Source of the DNA: Ciceribacter sp. T2.26MG-112.2 | GTDB taxonomy: Bacteria; Pseudomonadota; Alphaproteobacteria; Rhizobiales; Rhizobiaceae | NCBI RefSeq assembly: GCF_900492205.1 | Contig: NZ_UEYQ01000007.1 | Coordinates: forward strand, 62,001-126,000 | Direction: 5' to 3' | DNA: 64,000 bases | Shown: positions 53,224-62,120 of the stretch, piece after piece | Layout: the number at the start of each line of letters is the position of its first letter | Position numbering within the stretch: position 1 is the stretch's first letter | Position numbers and translations under genes: made by a program | The notes under the pieces: model-generated | The model's input: only the letters and a program-made list of their open reading frames with translations | What the model was told of the DNA's origin: nothing | Database searches by the model: none

Positions 53224-53427
53224 ATGACGATGGAAAAGACCGACATGCGGAGACCATTCAACTGGCGGGTCGTGTCCTGGCTGCTTGCCGGCATGGGCCT
53301 GCTCGCCGTCATCGGGGCGAATGTCCATCTCGTCCACGTCGCAACGGGCAGCCAACCCGAATGCGTCAATCACCTGAAGGCGGAAGGCCGCGACGGCGCC
53401 TATCGCGCCGCGGCACCGTCCTGCTGA
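53224..53427 (+). CDS. small membrane-anchored protein of the cbb3 cluster, function unknown
   Basis: A 67-residue protein: one hydrophobic helix RVVSWLLAGMGLLAVIGANV, then a short soluble tail with two cysteines (PECVNHLK and the final SC) that could bind metal or form a disulfide outside the membrane. It begins 2 bases after fixP and precedes the DUF2189 gene by 16. It is not CcoS or CcoH by sequence. ATG 53224 or 53230. Possibly an accessory factor of this oxidase type. Confidence 0.68.
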   Translation: MTMEKTDMRRPFNWRVVSWLLAGMGLLAVIGANVHLVHVATGSQPECVNHLKAEGRDGAYRAAAPSC

Positions 53428-53443
53428 GAGGAGCAAGGTCACA

Positions 53444-54229
53444 ATGAGCACGACCGAGAAATCCGGCGCCCCAAGCATGCCTCTTGCCGAACAGCGTCGA
53501 CGTCACCTGCCCGCCAGCACGGCCTTCGGCTGGCTCTTAGCCGGTTGGCGCGACCTATGGCACAATCCGCTGCCGAGCCTGCTCTACGGGCTTGCCGTCT
53601 TCCTGCTCTCAGCTGCCATCATCTGGGGCCTCTTTCGCCTTCAGCTCGACTATATCCTGTTTCCGGCCCTCGCCGGCTTCATGGTGGTGGGTCCGCTGGT
53701 CGCCATCGGTCTCTATCGCAAGAGCCGGGACTTAGAGGAGGGGGTCCGGCCGAGCCTCTCGCGCATGATCCTGGTGAAGGCTGCATCCGGTCCACAGGTC
53801 TGGTACACGGGTGCGATCCTCTGCCTGCTGATGCTGGTCTGGATGCGTGCAGCAGTGATCATCTATGCACTTTTCATGGGTTTGAGACCATTTCCAGGGC
53901 TCGACCGCATCGTGGCAATCCTCTTCACCACGACCGAGGGCTGGGGCATGATCATCGTCGGCACGGCGGTCGGCGGGCTCTTCGCCGCCTTCTCCTTCGC
54001 CGTCAGCACATTCGCCATCCCGATGCTCCTTGCGGAAAGAACGGACGCCTTCACGGCCATGGGCACCAGTATCTCGCTCGTCTTCCGCAACCTGCCGGTC
54101 ATGCTGGCCTGGGGCGCGATCGTGCTTGCACTGACCGCCATCGGCATCGTGACGGGGTTCCTCGGCCTCATCGTCATCTTCCCGCTGCTCGGCCACGGCA
54201 CCTGGCACAGCTACCGGGCGATCCGATGA
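53444..54229 (+). CDS. DUF2189-family membrane protein
   Basis: A 261-residue protein with about six hydrophobic segments: FGWLLAGWRDLWHNPLPSLL, ILFPALAGFMVVGPLVAIGL and the closing FLGLIVIFPLLGHGTWHSYR are typical of DUF2189, which is frequently found beside terminal oxidase or denitrification genes. GAGAGGAGC lies upstream of the ATG. Last gene of the nsrR-fix operon. Biochemical role unknown. Confidence 0.85.
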   Translation: MSTTEKSGAPSMPLAEQRRRHLPASTAFGWLLAGWRDLWHNPLPSLLYGLAVFLLSAAIIWGLFRLQLDYILFPALAGFMVVGPLVAIGLYRKSRDLEEGVRPSLSRMILVKAASGPQVWYTGAILCLLMLVWMRAAVIIYALFMGLRPFPGLDRIVAILFTTTEGWGMIIVGTAVGGLFAAFSFAVSTFAIPMLLAERTDAFTAMGTSISLVFRNLPVMLAWGAIVLALTAIGIVTGFLGLIVIFPLLGHGTWHSYRAIR

Positions 54230-54266
54230 CCGGCGGGTAACGGATCACCCTGTGGTCACCATCGGA

Positions 54267-55640
54267 TCAGGGACTTGGGTCAGGGTAATTCTGACCGCTT
54301 ACACTGTGCGCCTTCCACAATGGCAGAGAAACGTTGGCGATCAATCCTGCCCCATCGGCTCGCCCTGCGAGCGCAAAGCTTCCGTGATGGCTTTCGACAA
54401 TCGCCGCGACGATTGACAACCCCAGCCCGCTTCCGGGCATGGTGCTGCCGCTGGCTCGGAAGAAGCGGTGCAGGACCCGGGCGCGCAGCTCGGATGGAAT
54501 GCCAGGCCCCGAATCCTCGACGCGCAGGAGCAAAGCCCCCTCGCCCCTTGCCAGGCGAACCGTGACCCAGGCGCCCTCGGGAATGTAACGCAACGCGTTG
54601 TCGACGAGGTTCCGCAACATCGCCGCCAAGAGATCGGCATTGCCGCGGACCGTGGCATCAAGGCCGGGTTCCACCTCGAGCGCCAGATCGATGTTGCGCG
54701 CGACAGCCCGCGGCGCCATCAGGGCAATCGTCTCGCGCGCAAGTTCCGCCATATCGACCGGCTGGGCTCCTTCCCCCAGCGCGTCGTGCTCAACTCTTGC
54801 AAGTGCCAGAAGCTGTTCGACGATCCGGGTACCACGGTCGACGCCGATGAGGACATCCGAGATTGCCTGATGGCTCTCGGCGGCATCCTTGGCGTGGCTT
54901 GCCACCTGCGCATGCGCACGTATCGCCGCAAGCGGAGTGCGCAGTTCATGCGCAGCGTCCGCGGCAAAGCGGCGGTCACGTTCGCGGGCAACCGCGATCC
55001 GCGCGAAGAGGCTATTGAGCGCCCCGACCAAAGGCAGAACCTCGGTCGGCACGGATTGGGGACTGAGTGGCGAAAGATCCGCCGGCGACCGCTGCTTTAC
55101 GCCCGCCGTCAGCCTCTCCAGGGGCCCAAGACCCCATCTCACAAGGCCCCAAATGAGGACGGCCAGTAGCGGCGCGGCGATCCAGACCGGATGGAGTATA
55201 TGGGCAGCGACGCGCGCGGCAAAACTCGCGCGGACGTCCTGCCGAACCGCCACCTCGACCCGGGTGCCGGCATGGTTGGATGCGCCATAGACGCGCCAAC
55301 CCTCTCCCTTGTCGATAATGTCGTTAAAACCGGCGTGCCATTCCCCCACCGAAGGATTGATATCGCCTGAACCATGCGACCAGGCGGTCGGGGTCAGGAT
55401 GCGGTAGGACAGGCGCTGATCGGGCTTCAGGTCCCCCATTAGATCGGTGGACAGTGCGTCTGGAGGGAGACGCCCCAAAAGCCCAAGGATCACTTCGGCG
55501 GATTGCTGGAGGTGTTCGTCGGTCACCTCGTCGATCAGGCTTCGCGTATCGAAATAGGTGAAATAGGCTGTCGCAAGCCAGGCCGTAACCATACCACCGC
55601 ACAGCGACAAGACGAGTCGGCGGCGCAGCGAACCGGTCAT
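54267..55640 (-). CDS. sensor histidine kinase, QseC/PmrB-like
   Basis: A 457-residue membrane kinase. A first helix near residues 10-28, a periplasmic sensor of about 120 residues, and a second helix around PVWIAAPLLAVLIWGLVRWG are followed by the phosphorylation site FAADAAHELRTPLAAI and the ATP domain with NLVDNALRYIPEG, VEDSGPGIPSE and GSGLGLSIVAAI. The start overlaps the response-regulator stop by 4 bases, so the pair is one operon. Signal unknown; the DUF2189 gene converges on it. Confidence 0.92.
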   Translation of the reverse strand: MTGSLRRRLVLSLCGGMVTAWLATAYFTYFDTRSLIDEVTDEHLQQSAEVILGLLGRLPPDALSTDLMGDLKPDQRLSYRILTPTAWSHGSGDINPSVGEWHAGFNDIIDKGEGWRVYGASNHAGTRVEVAVRQDVRASFAARVAAHILHPVWIAAPLLAVLIWGLVRWGLGPLERLTAGVKQRSPADLSPLSPQSVPTEVLPLVGALNSLFARIAVARERDRRFAADAAHELRTPLAAIRAHAQVASHAKDAAESHQAISDVLIGVDRGTRIVEQLLALARVEHDALGEGAQPVDMAELARETIALMAPRAVARNIDLALEVEPGLDATVRGNADLLAAMLRNLVDNALRYIPEGAWVTVRLARGEGALLLRVEDSGPGIPSELRARVLHRFFRASGSTMPGSGLGLSIVAAIVESHHGSFALAGRADGAGLIANVSLPLWKAHSVSGQNYPDPSP

Positions 55641-56299
55641 GGCTGGGCCGGTACGATATAGCCAACACCGCGCAGGGTCCGGATGACATCCGGAAACAGC
55701 TTGCGGCGCAGGTTATGAATATGCACTTCGACCGCATTGCTGTCGATCTCCTCACCCCAGCCATAGAGTTGCTCCTCCAGCTGACTACGGGTCAGAACGC
55801 GTCCGGCATGCAACATCAGCCCCTGTAGAACTGCAAATTCACGGTTCGAAAGGGCAACAGGCAGCCCGTCCAAAGTCACATTGTGGGCGGCGGGATCGAG
55901 TGTCACTCGTCCATTGTGGAGGACCGGCGTCGCCTCGCCCCTGGAGCGACGCAGCAGGGCGCGCAGTCGCGCCTGCAATTCCTGGAGATCGAAAGGCTTG
56001 ACCATGTAATCGTCGCCGCCCGCATCGAGACCCGATACACGCTCGGCGATCGCGTCGCGTGCAGTCAGCACCAGAACCGGGGTCTTGTCCCCTGCCGCGC
56101 GTCTGTGCCGCAAGAGGCTCAGTCCGTCCATGCCGGGCAGGCCAAGGTCCAGCACGACGGCATCGTAGATCGTGGTGGCAAGCGCGGTATCGGCATTTTC
56201 GCCATCACACACCCAATCCACCGCGAAACCCGACTGGCTAAGTCCGGCGACCAAGCCACGACCCAGCAATGTGTCGTCCTCGACCAGCAAAAGTCTCAT
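55637..56299 (-). CDS. OmpR-family response regulator, QseB-like
   Basis: A 220-residue regulator: receiver domain with LLLVEDDTLLGRGL, phosphoacceptor in DAVVLDLGLPGMDGLSLL and LTARDA, and a C-terminal winged helix (LSNREFAVLQGLMLHAGRVL, VEVHIHNLRRKL). MRLLLVEDD at 56299 is the family start; the longer upstream frame has no site. Likely targets include the secreted-protein gene 120 bases upstream. Confidence 0.93.
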   Translation of the reverse strand: MRLLLVEDDTLLGRGLVAGLSQSGFAVDWVCDGENADTALATTIYDAVVLDLGLPGMDGLSLLRHRRAAGDKTPVLVLTARDAIAERVSGLDAGGDDYMVKPFDLQELQARLRALLRRSRGEATPVLHNGRVTLDPAAHNVTLDGLPVALSNREFAVLQGLMLHAGRVLTRSQLEEQLYGWGEEIDSNAVEVHIHNLRRKLFPDVIRTLRGVGYIVPAQP

Positions 56300-56421
56300 G
56301 GCACCCGCCCATCGATATTCTTGGGAACTCAGCGGATGCCCGCCGACGAGGATCGGCGGGCAGGCCTTGTCGTAGTCTGGCATCTCCGGTCGGCGGGAAC
56401 AATCCCGTGCGCACCGCCGAT

Positions 56422-56904
56422 CTACTCGAGCGGCTGCCAGTTGGCGTGTTCGAAATGCGCGCCGTAGGCATTCAGCGCTTCCACGACCCGAACCGCGCCC
56501 CGACGCGGATCAGCCTCGCCCTCAAGTTCCGAGACCCCGTCGAGCACGTGGCCCAGCACGATGTGGAACTGCTCGTCCACCTCCGGCGTCAGCTTGCAGT
56601 TTTCCACCATGAAGTCGACCTGCGCCTGGATTTCACCGGCAAGCGCCTTGTAATCGGTCGGGGGCAGCGTGCCGTCGTGGATCGAGGAAAGTCGCGAGGC
56701 GAGCGCGCTGCGGACGGCGTTCATGCCTTTCAGCATGTTTTCGTCGCCTTGCCATTTCGCCTGGCCATTGAGAGTCAGCTCGATCGCGGCACCCTGGTGC
56801 CCTTCATGGCTTGTCGTCTCTGCCCAGGAGACGCCGGTCGAGAGACCAAGACCGAGGACGAGAACAGGCAAAATCAGGCTTCTACGGATGTACATTTTCG
56901 TCAT
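56422..56904 (-). CDS. secreted helical protein, function unknown
   Basis: A 160-residue protein with a clear signal peptide (YIRRSLILPVLVLGLGLSTG, cleavage after SWA) and a mostly helical mature part beginning TTSHEGHQGAAIELTLNG. A histidine-rich N-terminus and several conserved-looking His/Cys residues (VENCKLTPEVDEQFHIVLGH) could bind metal. It is upstream of the two-component genes on the same strand and may be part of, or controlled by, that system. Confidence 0.72.
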   Translation of the reverse strand: MTKMYIRRSLILPVLVLGLGLSTGVSWAETTSHEGHQGAAIELTLNGQAKWQGDENMLKGMNAVRSALASRLSSIHDGTLPPTDYKALAGEIQAQVDFMVENCKLTPEVDEQFHIVLGHVLDGVSELEGEADPRRGAVRVVEALNAYGAHFEHANWQPLE

Positions 56905-57007
56905 TCCCTTTCAAGACGAGAGGAATTTCTCTTCGCAAGGTGGGTCTAACCCGCCCAGCTTATGGCTCGCTTAAGTGCCGAGAGTATTATCAAGGGATTG
57001 CGCCCGG

Positions 57008-58061
57008 TCAGGTGGACAAGATTGGACGGCTGGCCTTCTGTGTTCCCCTCTGGGTCTGTCTGGGCAGGCCGGACGATCGGCATCGGCGCCACGCAGGCCC
57101 GCGCCCCCACGCTTCGTTGTAGACGAGTGCCAGGTCTGCAGATCGCCTTGTTTGCTGCAGGGCTTCAAAGAGCAAAGCGGCTTGGCGAATATCCTTCTCT
57201 CGTTTCGCCGGGCCCTGCCCGTCCGTGTGTCCGCGGCTGGCGACGATGAGTTTGTCGACGGCATACCGGGACGGATCAGGGACGACCACCGGAGCACCGC
57301 TTCGATGGAGTAGCATCGTCCTGACCGGTTCCCTGATGAGCAAGTCGAGAAAGCGAAGGGGATCCGCGCTGGCACCGCCGAGGGCGGACATCTTCGCCGG
57401 CTGGCTCGATGTAGTCGTCCGAACAACAGTTCGATGTCAGGAATTTAACTCGGTAACCGTCTGCATTCTGAAACGCCGACGAGGCTGTGGATCTCGATCC
57501 ATGTGGAACTGGCCGGAAGCTGGCATCGACGCCCTGCAGCACCCCAAAGATCGGCGGCAGACTGCCTTCAACCTCTCGGCTGACGGCATAGCCCTGGGCA
57601 ATCTCCGCATCGCCGGTCAGAATTGCCGCCATGGGAAGGCGGACGCCCAGAAGTCCTGACTAGCACTGAAAGGCGACCGTGCCGATGAGAACGCCCCTAA
57701 GCCGAAAGAGACCACCATCGGCAAGCGCCTCGACGATATCACCCGACATTGCATCAGGAGCAACCATTCCCCCTTCCCGTGTCAGGGTATTCACCAAGCG
57801 CCTGCGAGCACGTAGATTGTCTTTGTCGCGCTTATGATCGGCTACACGCTGAGCGATATCCGGATCGCCGGCGGGGCCGACATACCGACGTTTGGTACCA
57901 CCATGTCCATCTGGGATGTCGAAGTACCAGTACTTGCGTCCCTTGATGTTGGCGAGGGTGAACCCACCCTCCGGAGGGAAATCGGCCGTCCAAGCCGCGT
58001 CGAGCGAGCGTTGACCCAGTTCGGCAAGCATCGTCTGATACATGAGTTCGATGGACTTCAT
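57008..58061 (-). pseudogene. GSU2403-type nucleotidyltransferase-fold protein, broken
   Basis: Three consecutive pieces of one protein: MKSIELMYQTMLAELGQRSL to GTVAFQC at 58061-57660, where a TAG replaces the expected Tyr codon; SGLLGVRLPMAAILTGDAEI to SDDYIE; then a one-base shift near 57402 into MSALGGASADPLRFLDLLIR and KREKDIRQAALLFEALQ. After GPAWR the C-terminus also departs from what I recall. One nonsense codon plus one frameshift make this a pseudogene. Such proteins resemble type IV toxin-like nucleotidyltransferases. Confidence 0.8.
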
Positions 58062-58076
58062 TAGCCCTACTCCGAC

Positions 58077-58105
58077 GTTATGCTGTTCTTCAAGAACAGT
58101 ATAAC
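58077..58105. promoter_or_regulatory. 29-base palindrome upstream of the broken nucleotidyltransferase gene
   Basis: Arms GTTATGCTGTTCTT and AAGAACAGTATAAC around a central C, with one mismatched pair, 15 bases before the start codon. The size and position suggest a strong autoregulator or antitoxin operator. No candidate regulator gene is adjacent, so it may be controlled from elsewhere. Confidence 0.55.
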
Positions 58106-58249
58106 AATCGATGGGATGGGCCGCGAGATGCGAAGGCGGCGAACGATCGAATGGTTGAGTTCTCCTCTCCTCAGCAACCAGAGCCGAGAGCGCCGCCGGT
58201 GCGGAGCATCCCCGGCATCGAACGTCCGTGACAAGATCATGAACGGAAG

Positions 58250-58789
58250 TCAGGCCGCCGACGGTCCCGGATCATCGAAACCGCCAGGGACTACGGAAAT
58301 TGGTCCCTGCCGCCGATCCAATCCGCCCGACACTAGACGCAGTACTGGCTGAGGCTCGAGCCTGACAACATCCGGGCCAAAGGCCCGGCTTTCGCGACGC
58401 GATGCCTCCGGCTGGTATTCCACCTTTTCCATAAGCAATTTTTCTTCATCACCATTCGTGTTCACGTAAGAGATTTCCTGCCCTTCTCGCAGACCGAGAA
58501 GCGCGAGGCCGCGTGGGGTCGTGATGGGTAGAAACATGCCCACGGGCCAAGAGGCTGGGCCGGGCGAGAGCACGCGCGCATCGCTTTCGCCGCCGTTGAC
58601 GCGGAAGCGGACCCGGCTGTCGATGCTGGCGATCTCATTCGGCAAATCTTCGCGGAACACCACAGTCGCCTTTTCAATCTTGTGCCGGATCAGGGGCAAG
58701 AGGAGGTCGTGGTGGCCGGGCGGGTTGTCGCGCAGGGCCTCCAGCATGGCAAAATCTTTGGTGGTCAGAATGAAATTGTCGTTCGGCAT
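58250..58789 (-). CDS. GreA/GreB-family factor, Rnk-like (first copy)
   Basis: About 179 residues. ILTTKDFAMLEALRDN is the short N-terminal coiled coil typical of Rnk rather than the long GreA hairpin, and VGMFLPITTPRGLALLGLRE with GQEISYV is the FKBP-like C-terminal domain that docks on RNA polymerase. ATG 58789 has GGAGA 8 bases upstream. The tail of 35 residues after YQPEASRRESRA is poorly conserved and Pro/Gly rich. It precedes a second, different copy. Confidence 0.8.
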   Translation of the reverse strand: MPNDNFILTTKDFAMLEALRDNPPGHHDLLLPLIRHKIEKATVVFREDLPNEIASIDSRVRFRVNGGESDARVLSPGPASWPVGMFLPITTPRGLALLGLREGQEISYVNTNGDEEKLLMEKVEYQPEASRRESRAFGPDVVRLEPQPVLRLVSGGLDRRQGPISVVPGGFDDPGPSAA

Positions 58790-58925
58790 TTCGCAGTTCT
58801 CCATCGCTCCTCAATGAGCGCGTACACGGACATGGACAGGAGATCCCCTGCGCGCGCACCGCGCAGGGGTTGTTATTCTGCGATAAGGCCTCCATGGATC
58901 TCGAGGCGAGAGAAGACGCGGATCA

Positions 58926-59345
58926 TCATGCCACCTTGATGATTTCGCAGGGACCGACCTGTTCCACGTGGAGGCGGCGCCCACGCCCGTCCCGTGCGAC
59001 CCAGTCGATGGACTGCCCGGCAGAGAGACCGATCAGAGCCGCACCAATCGGTGTGAGGATGGAAATCCTGTTCGCGGCGATGTCAGCCTCTCCCGGAAAC
59101 ACCAGCGTAACAGTTCGTTCTTCAATACGATCGCTCGTGAAGCGGATCGTTGACCCCATCCGCACTACCTCGGCGCCAATCTTGTTGTCCTGGACAATGC
59201 GGGCACGGTCGAGTTCAGACAGGAGTTCTTCGCAAACCTCCGGATTTCGTGAAACATGCGCCTCCGCAAGCCGCGAAATCCTTTCATGGTCGGTTCTCGT
59301 GAGGATAATAGCAGGCTTGTGATTTCGCTTCTTTTCGGGAGACAT
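58926..59345 (-). CDS. GreA/GreB-family factor, Rnk-like (second copy)
   Basis: A 139-residue protein, the normal Rnk size. Short N-terminal helix pair (IILTRTDHERISRLAEAHVS) and C-terminal VTLVFPGEADIAANRISILT with PIGAALIGLSAGQSIDW. Rnk binds RNA polymerase and counters Gre factors in E. coli. Start MSPEKKRNHKPA at 59345 is preceded by GAGAA-poor sequence but fits family length. Tandem with the other copy on the same strand. Confidence 0.85.
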   Translation of the reverse strand: MSPEKKRNHKPAIILTRTDHERISRLAEAHVSRNPEVCEELLSELDRARIVQDNKIGAEVVRMGSTIRFTSDRIEERTVTLVFPGEADIAANRISILTPIGAALIGLSAGQSIDWVARDGRGRRLHVEQVGPCEIIKVA

Positions 59346-59776
59346 TGTCGTGGACCTGCACAAATGCGCAGCCGCACCTTGGGCGCGTCGCTGTCGTTCT
59401 AAAAAATAAGGATGAATTGTCGCTTCGTAGCCCGTTATTCCCGACATGGGGGACGCTACACTTGCCCCACGACCGAGTCGCGACGCGACGGGGCCGGGGG
59501 TTATCTGCCTGCGATAAGGCACATCCGTTTGCGGATGATATGGAAGCGCTCGCTCAACATAGCCCGAAGATGGGCAGGATCTGTTGAAAAGTCAAGCATG
59601 GTCAACCCGCGCGTGTCACCACCGAGACGATTACCGATGTGGGCAAGCCAGCTCCGGGGCCCTTCCTGGACTGGAGGCCGGAGGCTGCACCACTTGCAAG
59701 AGGCTGGAAGAGGGTTTAGACCAGATTTGTACAGCTTAACTGTATATTTTTCGCAAACTGGCGCAAAGGATCCCTT
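59346..59776. other. intergenic region with a TACAG/CTGTA inverted repeat
   Basis: About 430 bases without a convincing gene. At 59730-59744 TACAGCTTAACTGTA forms a perfect 5-base inverted repeat 32 bases before the SnoaL-like start, a possible operator. A short minus-strand frame near 59501-59600 could encode a 32-residue peptide but has no family support. Confidence 0.4.
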
Positions 59777-60187
59777 ATGGCTGCTAACATCAAGGAAGTG
59801 GTTCGCCGCTTCAACATCGAGGTTATCCAGAAAGGCAACGAATCCGAATTCTGGTCCCTGATGGCTCCGGACTTCGTGAATCACGCCGCGCCCCAGGGGG
59901 CGCCGAACGGCCCGGAAAGCATGTGGAACAGCTTCCAGAACACTCTACGCCCGGCCCTGTCGAACATCATTGTCACGATTCATGACCAGATCGCAGAGGG
60001 CGACAAAGTCACCACACGCAAGACAATCAGCGGCGTACACACCGGAACCCTGTTCGACGTTCCGGCGACCGGGCGCGATGTCGCCATCAGCGTCATCGAT
60101 ATCGTGCGGGTCGAGGACGGCAGATATGCCGAGCACTGGGGCTTGAATACTCTGGCCGTCGTACGCGCGGCACTGTCGGCGGCCTGA
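59777..60187 (+). CDS. SnoaL-like / ester cyclase-fold protein
   Basis: A 136-residue cone-shaped alpha-beta barrel protein of the SnoaL-like group: MAPDFVNHAAPQGAPNGPES, TIHDQIAEGDKVTTRKTISG, VIDIVRVEDGRYAEHWGLN. Family members include cyclases and many stress-induced proteins of unknown role. AAAGGATCC lies upstream of the ATG. It converges on a MarR-family gene, whose protein may bind the inverted repeat in its promoter. Confidence 0.8.
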   Translation: MAANIKEVVRRFNIEVIQKGNESEFWSLMAPDFVNHAAPQGAPNGPESMWNSFQNTLRPALSNIIVTIHDQIAEGDKVTTRKTISGVHTGTLFDVPATGRDVAISVIDIVRVEDGRYAEHWGLNTLAVVRAALSAA

Positions 60188-60200
60188 TGGCTCGTGCCTT

Positions 60201-60644
60201 TCAGCACAAACGCTCGATGATGCGAATCGCGGCTTCGAGCGTTTGCCTCTCCGTCACGGACAGACGTTCCTCGATCAAGCCGGCAATCTGCATGGTCCGG
60301 GCCTCACGGGCGCGGGCCAATTGCACCCGCCCCTTTTCGGTAATCGTGAGAAGCTGGCTGCGTCTGTCTACCGTATTGGGCCTTTTGCTGACCAGCCCCT
60401 CGGTTTCAAGCTCGGCGGCGACCAGCCGCATGCTCTGATGTCTGACGTTACGGCGCTCCGCCAGTTCCGCGACGCTGAGCGGCCCCGTCCCGTCCAGAAG
60501 CGACAGCGTTTCCGACTGCGAGGTCGTCGGCGTATTGGCCTGCTTCCTCACCCCGCGTACGAACCTGCCGAGCGCGACGCGAAGATTTTCCGCAAGTGCC
60601 CGGGCATCGGTGGGTTTTTCGGAGGTGGTTTGTTCGCCGGCCAA
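60201..60644 (-). CDS. MarR-family transcriptional regulator
   Basis: About 147 residues with winged helix: PTTSQSETLSLLDGTGPLSV, AELAERRNVRHQSMRLVAAE and VDRRSQLLTITEKG. No ATG is near the expected start; TTG 60644 (LAGEQTTSEKPTD) is the best candidate. The frame stays open far upstream without coding character. Immediately upstream (60660-60710) is AT-rich with TATAAT on the minus strand, a likely promoter. Confidence 0.78.
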   Translation of the reverse strand: MAGEQTTSEKPTDARALAENLRVALGRFVRGVRKQANTPTTSQSETLSLLDGTGPLSVAELAERRNVRHQSMRLVAAELETEGLVSKRPNTVDRRSQLLTITEKGRVQLARAREARTMQIAGLIEERLSVTERQTLEAAIRIIERLC

Positions 60645-60704
60645 GTTGCTTTCTTCACCTAAACAGAACGCTCTTAATCGTATTATAGAACAAGAGAACC
60701 TGAA

Positions 60705-60990
60705 GAGAAATGGCCTCGGCAGCCTGTGCCCGCGTCGCCATAATGTATTTCGGCCAGATCGAGATGGAAACCCGATCGCAGATCTTCGGTAATCCCCGGC
60801 ATCTCTATGCCAGGCGCCTCTTGGGCGCGGTCCCCGCTCCCACCCGCGTCGCGAAAGGGTGCCCCGCCAGCGCTTGGCTGGCGAGATCCCGAGCCCGGTG
60901 TGGAAGGTCGGCGAAAGCCCGGCACGGGCGCTGCTCGTCGACATCGGCGGCGGGCACTTCGTTGCCCAGGCGGCAGCACCGGGATTGAGC
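60705..60990 (+). pseudogene. oligopeptide ABC transporter ATPase (DppF/OppF), C-terminal relic
   Basis: The plus strand reads ARVAIMYFGQIEMETRSQIF and GNPRHLYARRLLGAVPAP, then after a frameshift near 60840 LAGEIPSPVWKVGESPARAL and GGGHFVAQAAAPGLS with stop. This is the tail of a peptide-transporter ATPase; the P-loop, signature and Walker B parts are gone. No other peptide-transport gene is nearby. Confidence 0.72.
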
Positions 60991-61124
60991 TGACAGTCAA
61001 CGGTCTCAGCGGACCGTCGACTGTCAGGCCATAGCCCCCTCACGCGTCGCTAGGCTTCAGCAGAGGCGGACGGTGGACACCTCGGCAATAGGACCGATCG
61101 AACTTGCTGAGATCACGTTCTCCA

Positions 61125-62120
61125 TTACAGAACCAGTTCGCGCCGCAAGGTTTCCAGCCGCTCCATCGCCACCACCCCGTCGGCGATGGTCGGGGCCGGC
61201 GTCTCCTGGCCAGCCAGCGCCGGGATGGCGTCCTGAAGAAGGGAATAGTAGCCCTTCGGATCCTCGTTGGCGGCGGCGGTGAAGTTCGGCTTCCAGGTGA
61301 GGCTATCCGCTCCCTCGATCAGGGTCGCCTGCGGATCGTCGATTTTGAAAGGCGGATTGCGGTTCCACCGAACGTCGATGACATTCTCGACCTCGATGCG
61401 CTGGTGGTCGCCCATCAATTCGATGCGCTCCACCGGCGCGCCGCGCGACTGGATCGTGCCCATGGCCACCGTGCCGATGGCGCCGCATTCGAAGTCCAGG
61501 CTGATATGGAAGAGAACCTTGCCCGGTTCCTTCTCCACCTTGCGGGCGGTGAGCTTCTTCACCGGCGAGACGAGGAAGGAGACGAGGTCCATGTAATGCA
61601 CGCAGTGGTGCAGGAAGAAGCCGGTATAGTCGACATTGCCGACGAAATAGCCCGGCGCCGTCATGTAATAGCCGGTAAGGCCGAGAACCGGTCCGAAGCG
61701 GCCGGACTTGACGATATTGGCGGCGATCTTGTTGCCGGCGGAATAGCGTTTCATGAAGCCGACCAGCAGCGGCTTCTTCGCCTTCTCCGAAGCCGCCAGC
61801 AACTCGCGGGCGCCGGCGGCACTCCCCGATGGCGGTTTCTCCATGAAGACCGGCAAGCCGCGTTCCAGTGCCGCCTTGCCGAACATCAGGTGTTGGTCGG
61901 GACCAACGGCCATGCCGATGGCGTCGAGGCCGGGTGTCGCGATCAGTTCGGCGGCGTCAGTCGTCAGTTTCGAAACGCCGAACTGGCGGCCGGCGGCGGC
62001 AAGCCGCGCGCCGTCGATGTCACAGAGCGCGGCAAGCTGCACGTCATGGCGCACCACCTGGGGGAGAAGCATCTGGGTTGCGTGCACGCCGCAACCGATC
62101 CAGCCGATTTTCAATGTCAT
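61125..62120 (-). CDS. Gfo/Idh/MocA-family oxidoreductase
   Basis: A 331-residue NAD(P)-dependent sugar or inositol dehydrogenase. IGWIGCGVHATQMLLPQVV binds nucleotide, FMEKPPSGSAAGARELL holds the conserved EKP lysine, and FFLHHCVHYMDLVSFL supplies the catalytic histidine region. It overlaps the epimerase gene by 4 bases and belongs to the sugar ABC operon entering from the right. Substrate unknown. Confidence 0.88.
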   Translation of the reverse strand: MTLKIGWIGCGVHATQMLLPQVVRHDVQLAALCDIDGARLAAAGRQFGVSKLTTDAAELIATPGLDAIGMAVGPDQHLMFGKAALERGLPVFMEKPPSGSAAGARELLAASEKAKKPLLVGFMKRYSAGNKIAANIVKSGRFGPVLGLTGYYMTAPGYFVGNVDYTGFFLHHCVHYMDLVSFLVSPVKKLTARKVEKEPGKVLFHISLDFECGAIGTVAMGTIQSRGAPVERIELMGDHQRIEVENVIDVRWNRNPPFKIDDPQATLIEGADSLTWKPNFTAAANEDPKGYYSLLQDAIPALAGQETPAPTIADGVVAMERLETLRRELVL

